NCBI RefSeq assembly: GCF_001613305.1
Contig: NZ_BDCC01000070.1
Coordinates: forward strand, 19,330 to 83,329
From: Nocardia vaccinii NBRC 15922
Lineage (GTDB): Bacteria > Actinomycetota > Actinomycetes > Mycobacteriales > Mycobacteriaceae
Length of the DNA stretch: 64,000 nucleotides
Reading direction: 5' to 3'
The position numbers and the translations under genes are program-made. The notes under the pieces were generated by a model. It had not been told where the DNA came from. It ran no database searches and worked only from the letters and a program-made list of their open reading frames with translations. Positions 1 through 8,835 of this stretch are shown here, piece by piece (within the stretch, counting starts at the first letter, position 1; each line of letters begins with the position of its first letter).

Positions 1-1315
1 AGCCGTTGGGGTAGTCCGATCGGGGCAGGACCACCTCGGTGCGGAGGTCTCCGGCGAACGGACGGCCCGAATCCGGGCGGGCGGTGGTATATCGAAAGCC
101 GAATGTTCCTGTGCCCGGGTCGTAGTGCCACTCCTGCGGAGTGCCCGCGACCGCCTGGGGATACGGGCGCACGACCGACTCCGCGGGGGCGATCAGATTC
201 GGGCCGGTCGGCGGTTGCTGACTGTGGCCCGGCAGTTGGTTCTGCGTGATGGACCACAGCATCCAGGAAGCCATGTTGTCGTCCAGGCTGCCGGTCACCC
301 GCGCCAACATCGCCGCATCCCGCGTCGCGCCGAATTCGGTCACCAGTCCCGCCGTGCCGGCCGCGCGGGTGCTGTCGAAACCGTTCTGCGGGCAGGTCCG
401 GATCGGTCCGAGGCAGTAATCGTGAAAGCTCATTCCGGCGCGGGGATCGCCGGTCGGGTTCGGCATGCGCACCGGCGAACCGAAATCGGTGGTGACGAAA
501 GGTTCGTAGAACAGCAGATGCCGGGGGTCCACTCGCCGGATGGCCGTCATCGCCTTGGCCTGGAGGGCGGCGAGCGCGTCTCGCGCGAATTCGGGGCAAC
601 CGTCCAGCAGGCACGTCGGGTGCGTCATGCCGGGCCACGGCTCGTTGATCAGGTCGTAGCCCAATACGTAGCGTTCGCCCGCGAATCGTCGCGCGATATG
701 CGACCACATGGCCGCATAGTGTTCCTGCACCCCGATGCCGTCCGGCGCCGGATGATCACGCCAGAAATTGGCCCACGCCCGATTCTGGGCCGGGCTCAGC
801 GTGTAGGCCCCGAACAGGCCCGGGACCGGGCCCGGCGGCAGTCCGTCGGGGAACGTCGCCCAACCGGGAAACCCGTCCCAGCTCGCGCCGACCGACTTGT
901 TGAACGCGTCCTGATGCGAATCCACCAGGGAGTAGATGTTGTGCCGGGCCAATACCCGCTGGGTCTGTTCGATCTGCGCGATGTACCGGTCGTCGTAAAC
1001 CCCTGGCCGCGGCTCCGCCGCGCTCCACGCGAACCCCAGCCGCACCGCATTGATCCCGCGCGCTGCGAGAAAGGCGGCGTCGCGATCACCGAATCCCCCG
1101 GCCGCCGGATAGAAAGGCGGGTATTTGTACACGAGATTCACACCGTGCAAGGTGATCACCCTGCCCTGGCCGTCGGTGATCCAGCGCCCCACGTGCCCCA
1201 ATTCCGGATTCGCCGGCGCCGCCGTGGCCGACGGCAGGGAGGTCATTGTTACCAGCAGCACCGTTACCAGCAGCACCGCCGCCACCCCGAGACCCCGCAG
1301 CATCCACCCGATCAT
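1..1315 (-). CDS. Secreted GH5 glycosidase, endoglycoceramidase-like (partial)
   Basis: The frame is open from ATG at 1315 to the left edge (438 codons), so the C-terminus is outside the window. The first ~35 residues form a signal peptide: a hydrophobic core (LRGLGVAAVLLVTVLLVTM) followed by an Ala-rich cleavage region. The GH5 barrel shows WSAAEPRPGVYDD, LVDSHQD, the acid/base Glu in YDLINEPWPG and a candidate nucleophile Glu in LVTEFGA. These motifs fit the endoglycosylceramidase branch of GH5, which releases the glycan from glycosphingolipids outside the cell. A C-terminal beta-sandwich seems to begin after about residue 370. The substrate is inferred from the family; a general beta-glucanase is the alternative. 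Confidence 0.85.
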   Translation of the reverse strand, partial: MIGWMLRGLGVAAVLLVTVLLVTMTSLPSATAAPANPELGHVGRWITDGQGRVITLHGVNLVYKYPPFYPAAGGFGDRDAAFLAARGINAVRLGFAWSAAEPRPGVYDDRYIAQIEQTQRVLARHNIYSLVDSHQDAFNKSVGASWDGFPGWATFPDGLPPGPVPGLFGAYTLSPAQNRAWANFWRDHPAPDGIGVQEHYAAMWSHIARRFAGERYVLGYDLINEPWPGMTHPTCLLDGCPEFARDALAALQAKAMTAIRRVDPRHLLFYEPFVTTDFGSPVRMPNPTGDPRAGMSFHDYCLGPIRTCPQNGFDSTRAAGTAGLVTEFGATRDAAMLARVTGSLDDNMASWMLWSITQNQLPGHSQQPPTGPNLIAPAESVVRPYPQAVAGTPQEWHYDPGTGTFGFRYTTARPDSGRPFAGDLRTEVVLPRSDYPNG

Positions 1316-1526
1316 GGTCATCCCGAGAACCTTTCACCGAGTTCGCGGCATCGGCGGGATGCACGCATTGGGCAGGAACCGACCCCGCGCAAGTCGGTCT
1401 CGACGGTGATGCAGCGCCATTTGCCAAGTATTTATAGTGCATATGCATCTGGATCCGTTTCCGGCGGCGGGCAGCGGACTCGGTCTTGGAGAATGTCGGG
1501 CGATGGTCGGTCGCCCCGGCACGGCT

Positions 1527-2030
1527 CTATTCTCGGCGAGAGATCGACCACCAGCACCTGATGCTCCGGACCACATAGGCGAGTGCGCTGACCGCGAGCA
1601 TGATCGCGGACAGCAGTAGCCAGCGCAGGAGGAATGGTTGCTGGGTACCTCCGGTGGCAGCGCGGTAAGTGGCCGCACCCTGCTGGATGATTCCGGGGAA
1701 GAACAGCAGAAACGACAGCCCGATGCCGAGCAGGGGTACTCGGATGTAGTTCAACGGTGAGAGTCGGAGCCGGGTCCGGGCGGACAGTGCGCCCAGTACA
1801 CGGTCGACGAGGGCGTACGCGGGGAAGAGCAGCAGGTCGTGGGCGACGATGGCCGCCGCGAACCACACCGCGATCGCTTGCCACCACACCCGGTGGTTCC
1901 AGAGCGCGTCGAACCCGAGCACCCACAGGCTGTAGCCGGCGAGTGCGAATGCCGCCAGCAGCAGGGGTAAGTGCAGCGGGTGTGCTCCGTACGCGCGTTT
2001 CCATCGGTGGATCAGCCTGCCCGCGGCCAT
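1527..2030 (-). CDS. Integral membrane protein, four predicted helices
   Basis: A 167-residue protein with about four hydrophobic segments (near residues 20-40, 50-72, 95-115 and 135-155), a basic N-terminus and no recognised catalytic motif. Its ATG lies one base after the TGA of the upstream molybdopterin oxidoreductase, so the two are probably co-transcribed and translationally coupled. It may be a membrane partner of that enzyme, but this rests on position only. Family not recognised. Confidence 0.7.
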   Translation of the reverse strand: MAAGRLIHRWKRAYGAHPLHLPLLLAAFALAGYSLWVLGFDALWNHRVWWQAIAVWFAAAIVAHDLLLFPAYALVDRVLGALSARTRLRLSPLNYIRVPLLGIGLSFLLFFPGIIQQGAATYRAATGGTQQPFLLRWLLLSAIMLAVSALAYVVRSIRCWWSISRRE

Positions 2031-2031
2031 T

Positions 2032-3297
2032 TCATGCCCTCCGGAATTCGATTGTGGAGACCCATTTCGTGTTGTGAACGCCTGGCATGGCGGGCACGAT
2101 TATGCGTGCCGGGTAGCCGTGGTCGAGCGAGAGGTCCGCGCCGTTCACGCGCAATGCCAGCAATGCGTCGGGATCGAGTACCTGATTCGCTTGCAGCAGT
2201 GCAAGATTGAACGCCCCGGCCCGTTCGAGCGAGGTCACTGCCGCGGAAGTGGGCCGCTCGACACCGGCATGGCGGGCCAGATCGCACAGTCGCACCCCGG
2301 TCCAGGTTTGTGTGGTGGACCATCCTTCGACACAGGCGATGGGCAGTCGGGCGGCATGTTGGGGCATGGCCAGCAATGTCGCCCGGTCCAGGCGTACCGG
2401 AACGGGCCCGCCGATCAAGCTCAGTGTCCAGGAATCGCCGACATCGGCGGTGGTGATTCCGGCTGCGGTGGCTGTGCGGTTGATCTGAAAGTCGTTGGCG
2501 CTGCGGCCTTCGCCGCGTCCGCGGGGTAGTAGCAGCGCGGCCCGGCGGGTGAATCCGCCGACGGTCTGGCCCGCGGTGAGGACGACGACGAACGCCACGC
2601 CGCCGCCCACCAGTGCCAGGGCTCCGCGGCGGCTGACGGTCGGCTCGTCTGGGTCGGTGGCAACCAAACCGTCGGCATCGGGCGGTTCGGGCTCGGTATC
2701 GGCGCGGGAGGTGCGCAACACCTCCCGCAGTGATCGTGAACGCAGTGCGGCGATCATGCGCGGCAGTTTGACGGCTACGTGTGCGACGAATCCGGCGATG
2801 AACACCCACGCCCCGAAGTAGTGCGCGGTGTAGAAGGAGAATCCGAAGATGTAGTCGTACTGGATATTGAGTATCCCCGTGGCCATTTCGAACAGCACGC
2901 CGCCCACCAGCATCACCAACGACACCCGCTCGATCGCCGCCGAGACCGACCGCACCGGAGGCCAGGCGAACAGTCGCGGGATCACCGACCAGAGCTTTGC
3001 CGCCACTACCGGCACGAGCGCGAGCCCCAACCCGACATGCAGGCCCTGTGTGAGCCGGTACAGCCACGATGGACGGGTGGGCCAATCGAAGGTGGGCAGC
3101 GCAAGGCCCCCGACGTGCGCCGGGATCGCCTGTCCGAAACGCGGCCCGTAGGCGATGTAGGACAACAAGCCGGTGACTATCACGAGCGGCAGACAGACCA
3201 GCAGAACAGAACCGAACACCGAGGTCAGCCATGGGCCACGCAGCGGGCTACGCCAGCGCGGCCGCGGCAACGACCGAATGTGCTTCTGGACAACCAC
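2032..3297 (-). CDS. Membrane cytochrome b-like / molybdopterin oxidoreductase fusion
   Basis: A 421-residue protein in two parts. The first ~200 residues hold several membrane helices with spaced His residues (HVGLGL, HYFGAW, HVAVKL), like cytochrome b561-type or ferric-reductase-type diheme anchors. A twin-Arg-like SRRGALALVGGG segment and a hydrophobic stretch follow (about 228-250). The C-terminal domain resembles sulfite-oxidase-family Mo-cofactor proteins, with the invariant Cys in LPIACVEGWSTTQTW and the YPARIIVP motif. It probably transfers electrons from a periplasmic Mo site through the membrane heme. The substrate cannot be read from the sequence. It heads a two-gene operon with the small membrane protein downstream. 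Confidence 0.85.
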   Translation of the reverse strand: MVVQKHIRSLPRPRWRSPLRGPWLTSVFGSVLLVCLPLVIVTGLLSYIAYGPRFGQAIPAHVGGLALPTFDWPTRPSWLYRLTQGLHVGLGLALVPVVAAKLWSVIPRLFAWPPVRSVSAAIERVSLVMLVGGVLFEMATGILNIQYDYIFGFSFYTAHYFGAWVFIAGFVAHVAVKLPRMIAALRSRSLREVLRTSRADTEPEPPDADGLVATDPDEPTVSRRGALALVGGGVAFVVVLTAGQTVGGFTRRAALLLPRGRGEGRSANDFQINRTATAAGITTADVGDSWTLSLIGGPVPVRLDRATLLAMPQHAARLPIACVEGWSTTQTWTGVRLCDLARHAGVERPTSAAVTSLERAGAFNLALLQANQVLDPDALLALRVNGADLSLDHGYPARIIVPAMPGVHNTKWVSTIEFRRA

Positions 3298-3573
3298 GCT
3301 TCGAAGATATGCCGCAGCCTGCGGTTCTCGCGGTCGACACCAGCGCCCGAGTCCCGATTCGGTAGCGCATCAGGTTGTCCTGCCAGGGCGGATGACGAAA
3401 TAATGACAGCTACCCGCCATTGTCGCTCCTTTCGTCATCCCGCTGTTGCGGGCCATGCGGGGAAGGAGTCGGCGCGAGGCCATCGCTGATGTTTCATGGC
3501 CGCTGATCGCGGGCGATGGGGTAGGTTGCTCGGCACCGGAATGGAGATGAGCAGGGTTTCTGATCTATCGGCC

Positions 3574-3608
3574 AGGAGGCTCGGGTGAAGTCGGCGGCTC
3601 GGCAGTGA
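3574..3608 (+). promoter_or_regulatory. Strong RBS with 7-codon mini-ORF overlapping the FGE start
   Basis: An AGGAGG (3574-3579) precedes a GTG at 3585 by 5 nt. That GTG opens a seven-codon frame (MKSAARQ) whose TGA (3606-3608) overlaps the GTG start of the next gene (3605-3607) as GTGA. The next gene has no good RBS of its own, so it may depend on ribosomes terminating here. The frame could be fortuitous. The rest of the 3298-3604 gap shows no other gene. Confidence 0.35.
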
Positions 3609-4525
3609 CTGTGCGTAAAGGTATGGCGCGGATTCCGGCGGGCTCGTTCGCGATGGGGTCGCTGGAATTCTTTCCCGAGGAGCGGCCGGTGCGTGAGGTC
3701 GCGGTCGACTCGTTCTGGATGGATGTTCATCCGGTGACCACCGCGGCATTCGGTCGATTCGTGCGGGACACCGGATATGTGACCGTGGCCGAACGGGAAT
3801 TGGACCCGGCGGAGTTTCCCGGCGCCGACCCGGCCGATCTGGTTCCCGGTGCGCTCGTGTTCGAGATGACGGCCGGGCCGGTCCGGCTGGATGACTGGCG
3901 GCAGTGGTGGTCGTACGTTCCGGGAGCGTGCTGGCGTCATCCGGGCGGGCCGGGGACGAATCTGGTTGGGCGCGATCGGCATCCGGTCACCCACATCGCC
4001 TACGCCGACGCCGAGGCGTACGCCGCATGGGCCGGTAAGGAATTGCCGAGCGAGGCGCAGTGGGAGTTCGCCGCCCGCGGTGGCCTGGCCGGAGCGCGGT
4101 TCCCCTGGGGGGACGAGTTCGCTCCGCGGGGACGACGACGGGCCAATACGTGGATGGGCCGGTTCCCATGGGAGTTCCTCCCCGGTAAGGGCCAGGCCAC
4201 CCGGCCGGGCACGACCAAGGTCGGCACCTATCCGCCGAACGGGTACGGGCTGTTCGACGTGGCAGGCAACGTGTGGGAATGGACCACCGACTATTTCCAT
4301 TCCGAACACCGGACAGGCACTGCGGGCTCGTGTTGTCCCGCCGTGTACACCGCGGCACCGCCTCCGGCGGCAACCGGTGAGCGATATGCGCGCCGGGTGA
4401 TCAAAGGCGGCTCGTACCTGTGTGCGCCGAACTACTGTCTGCGCTACCGGCCCGCCGCACGCCAGGGGCAGACCGAGGACACCGCCACATGCCACCTCGG
4501 CTTCCGGTGCATCCTGCCTATCTGA
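3605..4525 (+). CDS. Formylglycine-generating enzyme (sulfatase-activating)
   Basis: A 306-residue SUMF1/FGE-fold protein. The N-terminal part has the IPAGSFAMGS signature and the middle has PVTHIAYADAEAYAAWAGK, LPSEAQWEFAARGG and GLFDVAGNVWEWTTDY. The C-terminal catalytic stretch GGSYLCAPNYCLRYRPAA holds the two copper-binding active-site Cys, and LGFRC follows. Conservation of both Cys points to a true FGE that oxidises Cys in CxPxR motifs of sulfatases to formylglycine, rather than a catalytically different relative. No sulfatase is present in this window. The start is GTG at 3605; translation may be coupled to the mini-ORF just upstream. Confidence 0.92.
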   Translation: MTVRKGMARIPAGSFAMGSLEFFPEERPVREVAVDSFWMDVHPVTTAAFGRFVRDTGYVTVAERELDPAEFPGADPADLVPGALVFEMTAGPVRLDDWRQWWSYVPGACWRHPGGPGTNLVGRDRHPVTHIAYADAEAYAAWAGKELPSEAQWEFAARGGLAGARFPWGDEFAPRGRRRANTWMGRFPWEFLPGKGQATRPGTTKVGTYPPNGYGLFDVAGNVWEWTTDYFHSEHRTGTAGSCCPAVYTAAPPPAATGERYARRVIKGGSYLCAPNYCLRYRPAARQGQTEDTATCHLGFRCILPI

Positions 4526-4612
4526 TCACTCGACCGGCGTTGCTGGTCGATACCGCTGAACCCCGCTCTGCGGAGACCGGACAACCAGAGGTTGGTGCTC
4601 GTTCACGGAAGG

Positions 4613-5026
4613 TCATGATCGTGCTGTGGTGATGAGTTCCTCGACGACCCACTGGGCGATGCCGGCCGGGAAGGGTTTGGGTAGTCCGGGGACGAGGTGG
4701 CCGAAGCCGGCATCGGTGGCGCGGGCGATCGCGTCGCGGGTGAGCTCAGGGTGGTCGACGGAGACCGGCAGGTGCATCGATCGGGTGAGGGAGGCCGGGG
4801 CGCGGCCGATTTCGGTGCAGTAGCGGTCCAGCAATGCGCTGCGGGCGATCGCGTCGTCGATGTCACCGCCGGGAATCCGATCCGAGGGTGGTCTCCGCTC
4901 CACAAAGCGGAACAACGTTCCGTTCTCAACGGTACGGAACGACGTTCCGCTTTTCAAGCGATGAGATCGGCTCCACCCGCCGTCGGGCGCGCCCACCGCC
5001 AATCCAGTTGCGTCCCAGGCAAACAC
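4613..5026 (-). pseudogene. C-terminal fragment of an LLM-class flavin-dependent oxidoreductase
   Basis: The last ~90 residues (from IDDAIARSALLDRYC to AQWVVEELI) read like the C-terminal helices of luciferase-like F420/flavin oxidoreductases, which normally exceed 280 residues. The first ~45 codons do not fit the family and run through an operator-like palindrome region. The N-terminal two-thirds with the cofactor-binding barrel is missing, so this is almost certainly a deletion remnant. Confidence 0.65.
4904..4954. promoter_or_regulatory. Paired palindromes, TetR-type operator candidate
   Basis: Two 15-bp palindromes, CGGAACAACGTTCCG (4908-4922) and CGGAACGACGTTCCG (4935-4949), start 27 bp apart. 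The outer flanks AAAG and CTTTT extend the symmetry so that the whole block is itself an inverted repeat. This layout is typical of TetR-family operators. It now lies inside a broken gene, so it probably marks the promoter of a deleted regulator/flavoprotein pair. Confidence 0.5.
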
Positions 5027-5101
5027 GAAATGATCGTGCGGATCAGCTCAACGTTCAGCCCATCGGCCGGCACGATCACGGCCATGAAGTCCGACTGAAG
5101 T

Positions 5102-5920
5102 CTAGGAGTAGTAGTTGCCGACGCCGGTCTTCAGACCGGACAGCTGACCGGGATCGTGGCCGAATACGACGGTGGCGCCGGTCCGGTCGGCGATGGAGCG
5201 GATCTTCTCGACGGAATTGAACCAGGCGACAGTGTCGTACACGATTCCCGCGGCCACGGCGGGCGGCCCGTAGCTTTCGCTGCGGTAGAGCGAGTCCGAG
5301 GCGAACAGCATGGTGCCGGTGTCGGCGAGGTCGACCTGCATCGACAGGGTTCCCCGGGTGTGGCCCGGAGTGCGCAGCAGTGTGATGCCGGGCAGCAGCT
5401 CGGTGTCCTCGTTGATGGTGGTCAGCTCCAATCCGTCGTAATCGGACCGAATATAGGGGCCTTTGCTGTAACCCTCGAAGCTGAACGCGCCCTTCTTCTC
5501 TTCCTCGTCGACGACGATGGTGGTGGCGGTGCCGGCCCACAGCTGTGCGTTGGCGGCGTGGTCGGCGTGCAGGTGAGACAGCACCAGATAGTCGATATCG
5601 CCGGGCTCGAGACCGAGTTGCCTCAGGCGTGAGTCCAGCCACATGTCCTCGGTGACGGAGTCCACCGGGAAGAACTTCTCCAGGCCGGTTGGGCCCCAGC
5701 GCTTTTCCCAGTCGCGGGGCACTCCGGTGTCCCAGAGCAACTTCTTACCACCGGGATGTTCGATGTACACCACGTGCGTGGGAACTTCGACCCAGTCGCG
5801 GGCCTTGTGCTTGTCGGCACTGCTGGCCATGCGCCCGGGGTCGATCAACAGCCAGCTGAGGTCGCCGTGCATGGTCCCGGTGGGCAGAATTGTGAGCTTG
5901 ATCTTGTCGGTATCGGCCAT
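5102..5920 (-). CDS. Metallo-beta-lactamase-fold hydrolase, AHL-lactonase-like
   Basis: A 272-residue protein starting at ATG 5920, preceded by AAAGGA at a suitable distance. An in-frame start 13 codons upstream lacks an RBS. The metal site is intact: SHLHADHAANAQ (HxHxDH), His in RTPGHTRGT and Asp in FASDSLY. The N-terminal PTGTMHGDLSWLL and the length match the AttM/AiiA-type N-acyl-homoserine lactonase branch of the fold. It probably opens a lactone ring in the cytoplasm. Quorum quenching is one possible role; other lactone or ester substrates are equally compatible. It appears monocistronic. Confidence 0.8.
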   Translation of the reverse strand: MADTDKIKLTILPTGTMHGDLSWLLIDPGRMASSADKHKARDWVEVPTHVVYIEHPGGKKLLWDTGVPRDWEKRWGPTGLEKFFPVDSVTEDMWLDSRLRQLGLEPGDIDYLVLSHLHADHAANAQLWAGTATTIVVDEEEKKGAFSFEGYSKGPYIRSDYDGLELTTINEDTELLPGITLLRTPGHTRGTLSMQVDLADTGTMLFASDSLYRSESYGPPAVAAGIVYDTVAWFNSVEKIRSIADRTGATVVFGHDPGQLSGLKTGVGNYYS

Positions 5921-6074
5921 TGTGACGTCGTTCCTTTCCGGCGTGAAGGAATAGCGCACGTTCTGAATATCACCCTCCTCCAGTATTCACCACCACACTG
6001 CGCCAACCCAGCTGGGCCGGACTCCACGGCGACCAGGACCGCACCAGGTCGAACTCCCGGGACCGACCGTTCGG

Positions 6075-6797
6075 CTACCGGGAGCGAATGGCAATCCAAC
6101 CGGCGAAATTCATCCACCGCCAGAAGCAGTCGATGCGATCGAAACCCGCCTGACGAAGCAGTTCGATATTCCAATCCGCCGTCACCGGAACCAGTACACC
6201 TTCCAGGGAGAGCGCCTTCCGGTCGATCTGCTCGCGACTGTAGCCGTTCTCGTACTTGTGTCGATGATACAGCCGCACCATCATTTCATCGATCTCCGCA
6301 TCGGCGCCGAGCACCTTTTCGACCAGCACCAGTGCGCCACCCGGCCGAGTGTGTTCGAATATATTTCGTACAACACGCTGCCGATGCTCGATGGGAATGA
6401 ACTGAAGCGTCAGCACGGAAAGTGTCAGATCAGCCGCGACTTCTGGATAGAAACAACGCAGATCCTTGCGGTAGATCTCGACACTGGAATGTTTCGAAAA
6501 GCGATGACGTAGCGCATTCGCCATCGGTTCGGACGACTCGATGCACAGATAACGGCATTCGTCCGCAAATCTGTCGACGAACGGAGCGATAGCACCGCCG
6601 TCGGAGGCTCCGCAGTCCACGATAGCCGAGTTCGGCGCAACGAACTCGAGCCCGCAGGACAGGACGGTCTGGCGCATGACGTCGTACTCCGGGATGCTGC
6701 GGCTGAGCATATTGCCGAAAACCTTGGTCACCTGATCGTCGAAAACCCACCGCTCACCCGGAACGACGCGATCCACAAGCTCTGGTGATCCACTCAT
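6075..6797 (-). CDS. CmoA-like (carboxy-SAM synthase family) enzyme of the mcc-like operon
   Basis: A 240-residue class I SAM-binding protein close to CmoA over its whole length: FDDQVTKVFGNMLSRSIPEY at the N-terminus, a SAM loop VDCGASDGG, LTLQFIP, GGALVLVEK, ENGYSREQI and the C-terminal FDRIDCFWRWMNFAGW. CmoA makes carboxy-S-adenosylmethionine from SAM and prephenate. CmoA-like domains (MccS) occur in microcin C-type operons that carboxymethylate cytidine. As I recall E. coli CmoA, its carboxylate-contacting Arg199 aligns with Ala in DRKALSLEG here, so activity is not assured. Last gene of the operon; the ATG at 6797 follows AAAGGGGA; the gap to the previous gene is 39 nt. Confidence 0.75.
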   Translation of the reverse strand: MSGSPELVDRVVPGERWVFDDQVTKVFGNMLSRSIPEYDVMRQTVLSCGLEFVAPNSAIVDCGASDGGAIAPFVDRFADECRYLCIESSEPMANALRHRFSKHSSVEIYRKDLRCFYPEVAADLTLSVLTLQFIPIEHRQRVVRNIFEHTRPGGALVLVEKVLGADAEIDEMMVRLYHRHKYENGYSREQIDRKALSLEGVLVPVTADWNIELLRQAGFDRIDCFWRWMNFAGWIAIRSR

Positions 6798-6836
6798 CAC
6801 CGTTCCCCTTTGTCAGTTGTATTCAAAATCCGAAAA

Positions 6837-8009
6837 TTATCTGATTGCGACGCCTTCGTCTCGCAGGTATACCGGTTCGCCTTCCGAGATTCCGTATACA
6901 GGCGGGCTCGGTCGCAGCCACACATTCGCACTGGGAATGTCATACCCACCCGCGGCTCCCACGACGACGCGGTCGCCGATGAGAATGTCGCTCGGCCCGC
7001 GTACCCCGCGGGCAAAGAGATCGGACTCGTAACACATGGATCCGTAGATGTCGTACGTCGCACTACCCGGGCGCATGATCTCCACCGGGTGAAACCACGA
7101 AGAAATGGACCGCACCGCGTTGGTTCCGCAGTCGAGCACAAGCAGTTCGCGACGGTTTCGACTTTTGCGCACGACCACCGACGACACCAGCAGGGCATGG
7201 TCCTCCACGAGACTCCGGCCGGGCTCGATCACGAGGTGCAGACCATCCACCGGCCAACCCAGAGCACGGCATTCGTCCAGTACTCCGTCGGCGAAGACAT
7301 TCCAGGCCGGCACCGGCTCGCCGGCGGTACAGCTCTGCGCTGGGAATCCACCGCCTATATCGATGACGACAGGGACCGGCGATCCGGTGGCGAACAGGCT
7401 CTCGATCTCACTTCGCCAAGCACGCAGAACCGATCGATACGGTTTGGCGTCCATCGGATGCACTCCTGTGTTGAAATGCACGCCGGAAACCTGGAAACCG
7501 GATTCCGTCAGCAGCTTTCGGGCAACCGGAAACTCCTCCGGCAGCAGTCCGAAGCGGGATCGGCGTCGCCGCCCACGCGGGACCGCCAACCGCACGCTCA
7601 CCGGCCCGACGCCGCACCGCGGGGCCAGGTCCGTGAGTGTGGCGACTTCATCGAGGCTGTCGATCTGGATACGCACGCGGTGCCGGAGCGCCAGTTCCAG
7701 CTCGGCACGGCTCTTGACCGGACCGTCGAAATAGATTCGATCAGGCTCGAAACCCTCTTCGAGGGCGATCTCCAATTCTGGGCCCGAAACGACCTCCGCA
7801 GCGGCACCGATCGTCCGCATCAGGGTCGTGATCGCGGGAAGGCAGTTCGTCTTGAACGAGTAGGCCAAAGTGAAATGGGGAAAATTGCGTCGCCACGCCG
7901 ACATCATGCCGAGAGTGGCCGAACGAATCCCATCGAGATCGAAGACGTAGAAGGGGGTACGGAACTCCGCGGTGAGTTCATACAGTTCCCGGTGGCGATC
8001 GGTGATCAT
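6837..8009 (-). CDS. PLP-dependent decarboxylase (fold type III), MccE N-domain-like
   Basis: A 390-residue ornithine/diaminopimelate-decarboxylase-family protein. The PLP Lys lies in AYSFKTNCLPAI. Also present are FGLLPEEFP, VSGVHFNTG, the glycine-rich IDIGGGFP, EPGRSLVEDHALL and the C-terminal catalytic Cys region SMCYESDLFARG. The ATG at 8009 overlaps the upstream stop as ATGA, which fixes the start and implies translational coupling. In E. coli microcin C synthesis the N-terminal domain of MccE is a decarboxylase of this fold that, with MccD, installs the 3-aminopropyl group on the phosphate. This gene would be a stand-alone version; the MccE acetyltransferase half is absent. Lysine-biosynthetic LysA is an alternative, but the operon context argues against it. 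Confidence 0.75.
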   Translation of the reverse strand: MITDRHRELYELTAEFRTPFYVFDLDGIRSATLGMMSAWRRNFPHFTLAYSFKTNCLPAITTLMRTIGAAAEVVSGPELEIALEEGFEPDRIYFDGPVKSRAELELALRHRVRIQIDSLDEVATLTDLAPRCGVGPVSVRLAVPRGRRRRSRFGLLPEEFPVARKLLTESGFQVSGVHFNTGVHPMDAKPYRSVLRAWRSEIESLFATGSPVPVVIDIGGGFPAQSCTAGEPVPAWNVFADGVLDECRALGWPVDGLHLVIEPGRSLVEDHALLVSSVVVRKSRNRRELLVLDCGTNAVRSISSWFHPVEIMRPGSATYDIYGSMCYESDLFARGVRGPSDILIGDRVVVGAAGGYDIPSANVWLRPSPPVYGISEGEPVYLRDEGVAIR

Positions 8010-8812
8010 TTTCGTGCCAGCCAGCAACTCACCGCAAGGCGTTGATAGCGCCGGTGTTGATTGAGCACCAGCCGTGTATTGCGCAACCGGCGGTAGCAGG
8101 CATTGCGGACACGCCAGGACGCCCGGGCGAGCGGTTCGCTGTCCAGATAGATGAAGTGACGGACCGATTGCCGCACCATTCGTGGCGAATCAACCGGCAG
8201 GTCATACAATGTTTCATCGGACAAATCGAAACGCCGGCCGAAGAACTCCTTCCAGTATTCGTGGGTTCTGTCGGGGTCGGGGCGATAGCCGATGGCGTCC
8301 GCTACGCGATCCAGCAGCTCTTCCGGTGGTCGTTCGCGGTAGTAGTAAGCCGAGATGCACAATGCGCCACCGGGAACGAGAACCCGGTGCACCTCGTCGA
8401 GGGCGACATCCCGGCGATCGATGAAGCCGAAATTCGACCCTCCGAGTACATGCGAGAACGAGTCTGCGGCAAAAGGAAGCGCTGCGGCGTCGGCCACTCG
8501 GTAGTCGAAATTATCCGCGTCCGGCGCCAGTTCACGTGCGCGCGCGATCGCGGAATCGGAAATATCGATCCCGGCAATTCGAGCGCCGACGCGGGAATGT
8601 ACGACGCGCCCCGAGTAGCCGGTCGTACAGGCCAGGTCCAGCACACTGGACGCCCGGTCGGGGTTAGTGGCGGAAACCCACTCATCGACTGTCCTCCGAC
8701 CACCCGGTGGCATGTTTTCCTGACCTATGAACGCAACGAAGTCCGGGTAATTCTGGCTTTTTATCTCATTCAGCTCGTCGGTTCGCTGCGCGGACCGTGC
8801 AGGTAGCAACAC
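8006..8812 (-). CDS. mccD: SAM-dependent transferase, MccD-like
   Basis: A class I SAM-binding protein of about 268 residues. Motif I is VLDLACTTGYSGR; then come GIDISDSAIARARELA, AAALPFAADSFSHVLGG and NFGFIDRR, and a C-terminal part without clear family marks. The N-terminal SQNYPDFVAFIGQENMPPGG and the overall pattern resemble MccD as I remember it, the enzyme that transfers 3-amino-3-carboxypropyl from SAM to the phosphate of microcin C. The next gene is the matching decarboxylase. The start is uncertain: GTG 8812 is the best placed, because the longer frame begins inside the hairpin. It ends with an ATGA overlap with the decarboxylase. Confidence 0.65.
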   Translation of the reverse strand: MLLPARSAQRTDELNEIKSQNYPDFVAFIGQENMPPGGRRTVDEWVSATNPDRASSVLDLACTTGYSGRVVHSRVGARIAGIDISDSAIARARELAPDADNFDYRVADAAALPFAADSFSHVLGGSNFGFIDRRDVALDEVHRVLVPGGALCISAYYYRERPPEELLDRVADAIGYRPDPDRTHEYWKEFFGRRFDLSDETLYDLPVDSPRMVRQSVRHFIYLDSEPLARASWRVRNACYRRLRNTRLVLNQHRRYQRLAVSCWLARK

Positions 8813-8835
8813 GTGCAATCCCAAGTTTCTCGAAT

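Noticed and set aside
125..1561. A 478-codon plus-strand ORF
   Set aside because: Arg/His/Pro-rich shadow of the GH5 gene, which has a signal peptide and catalytic motifs on the other strand.
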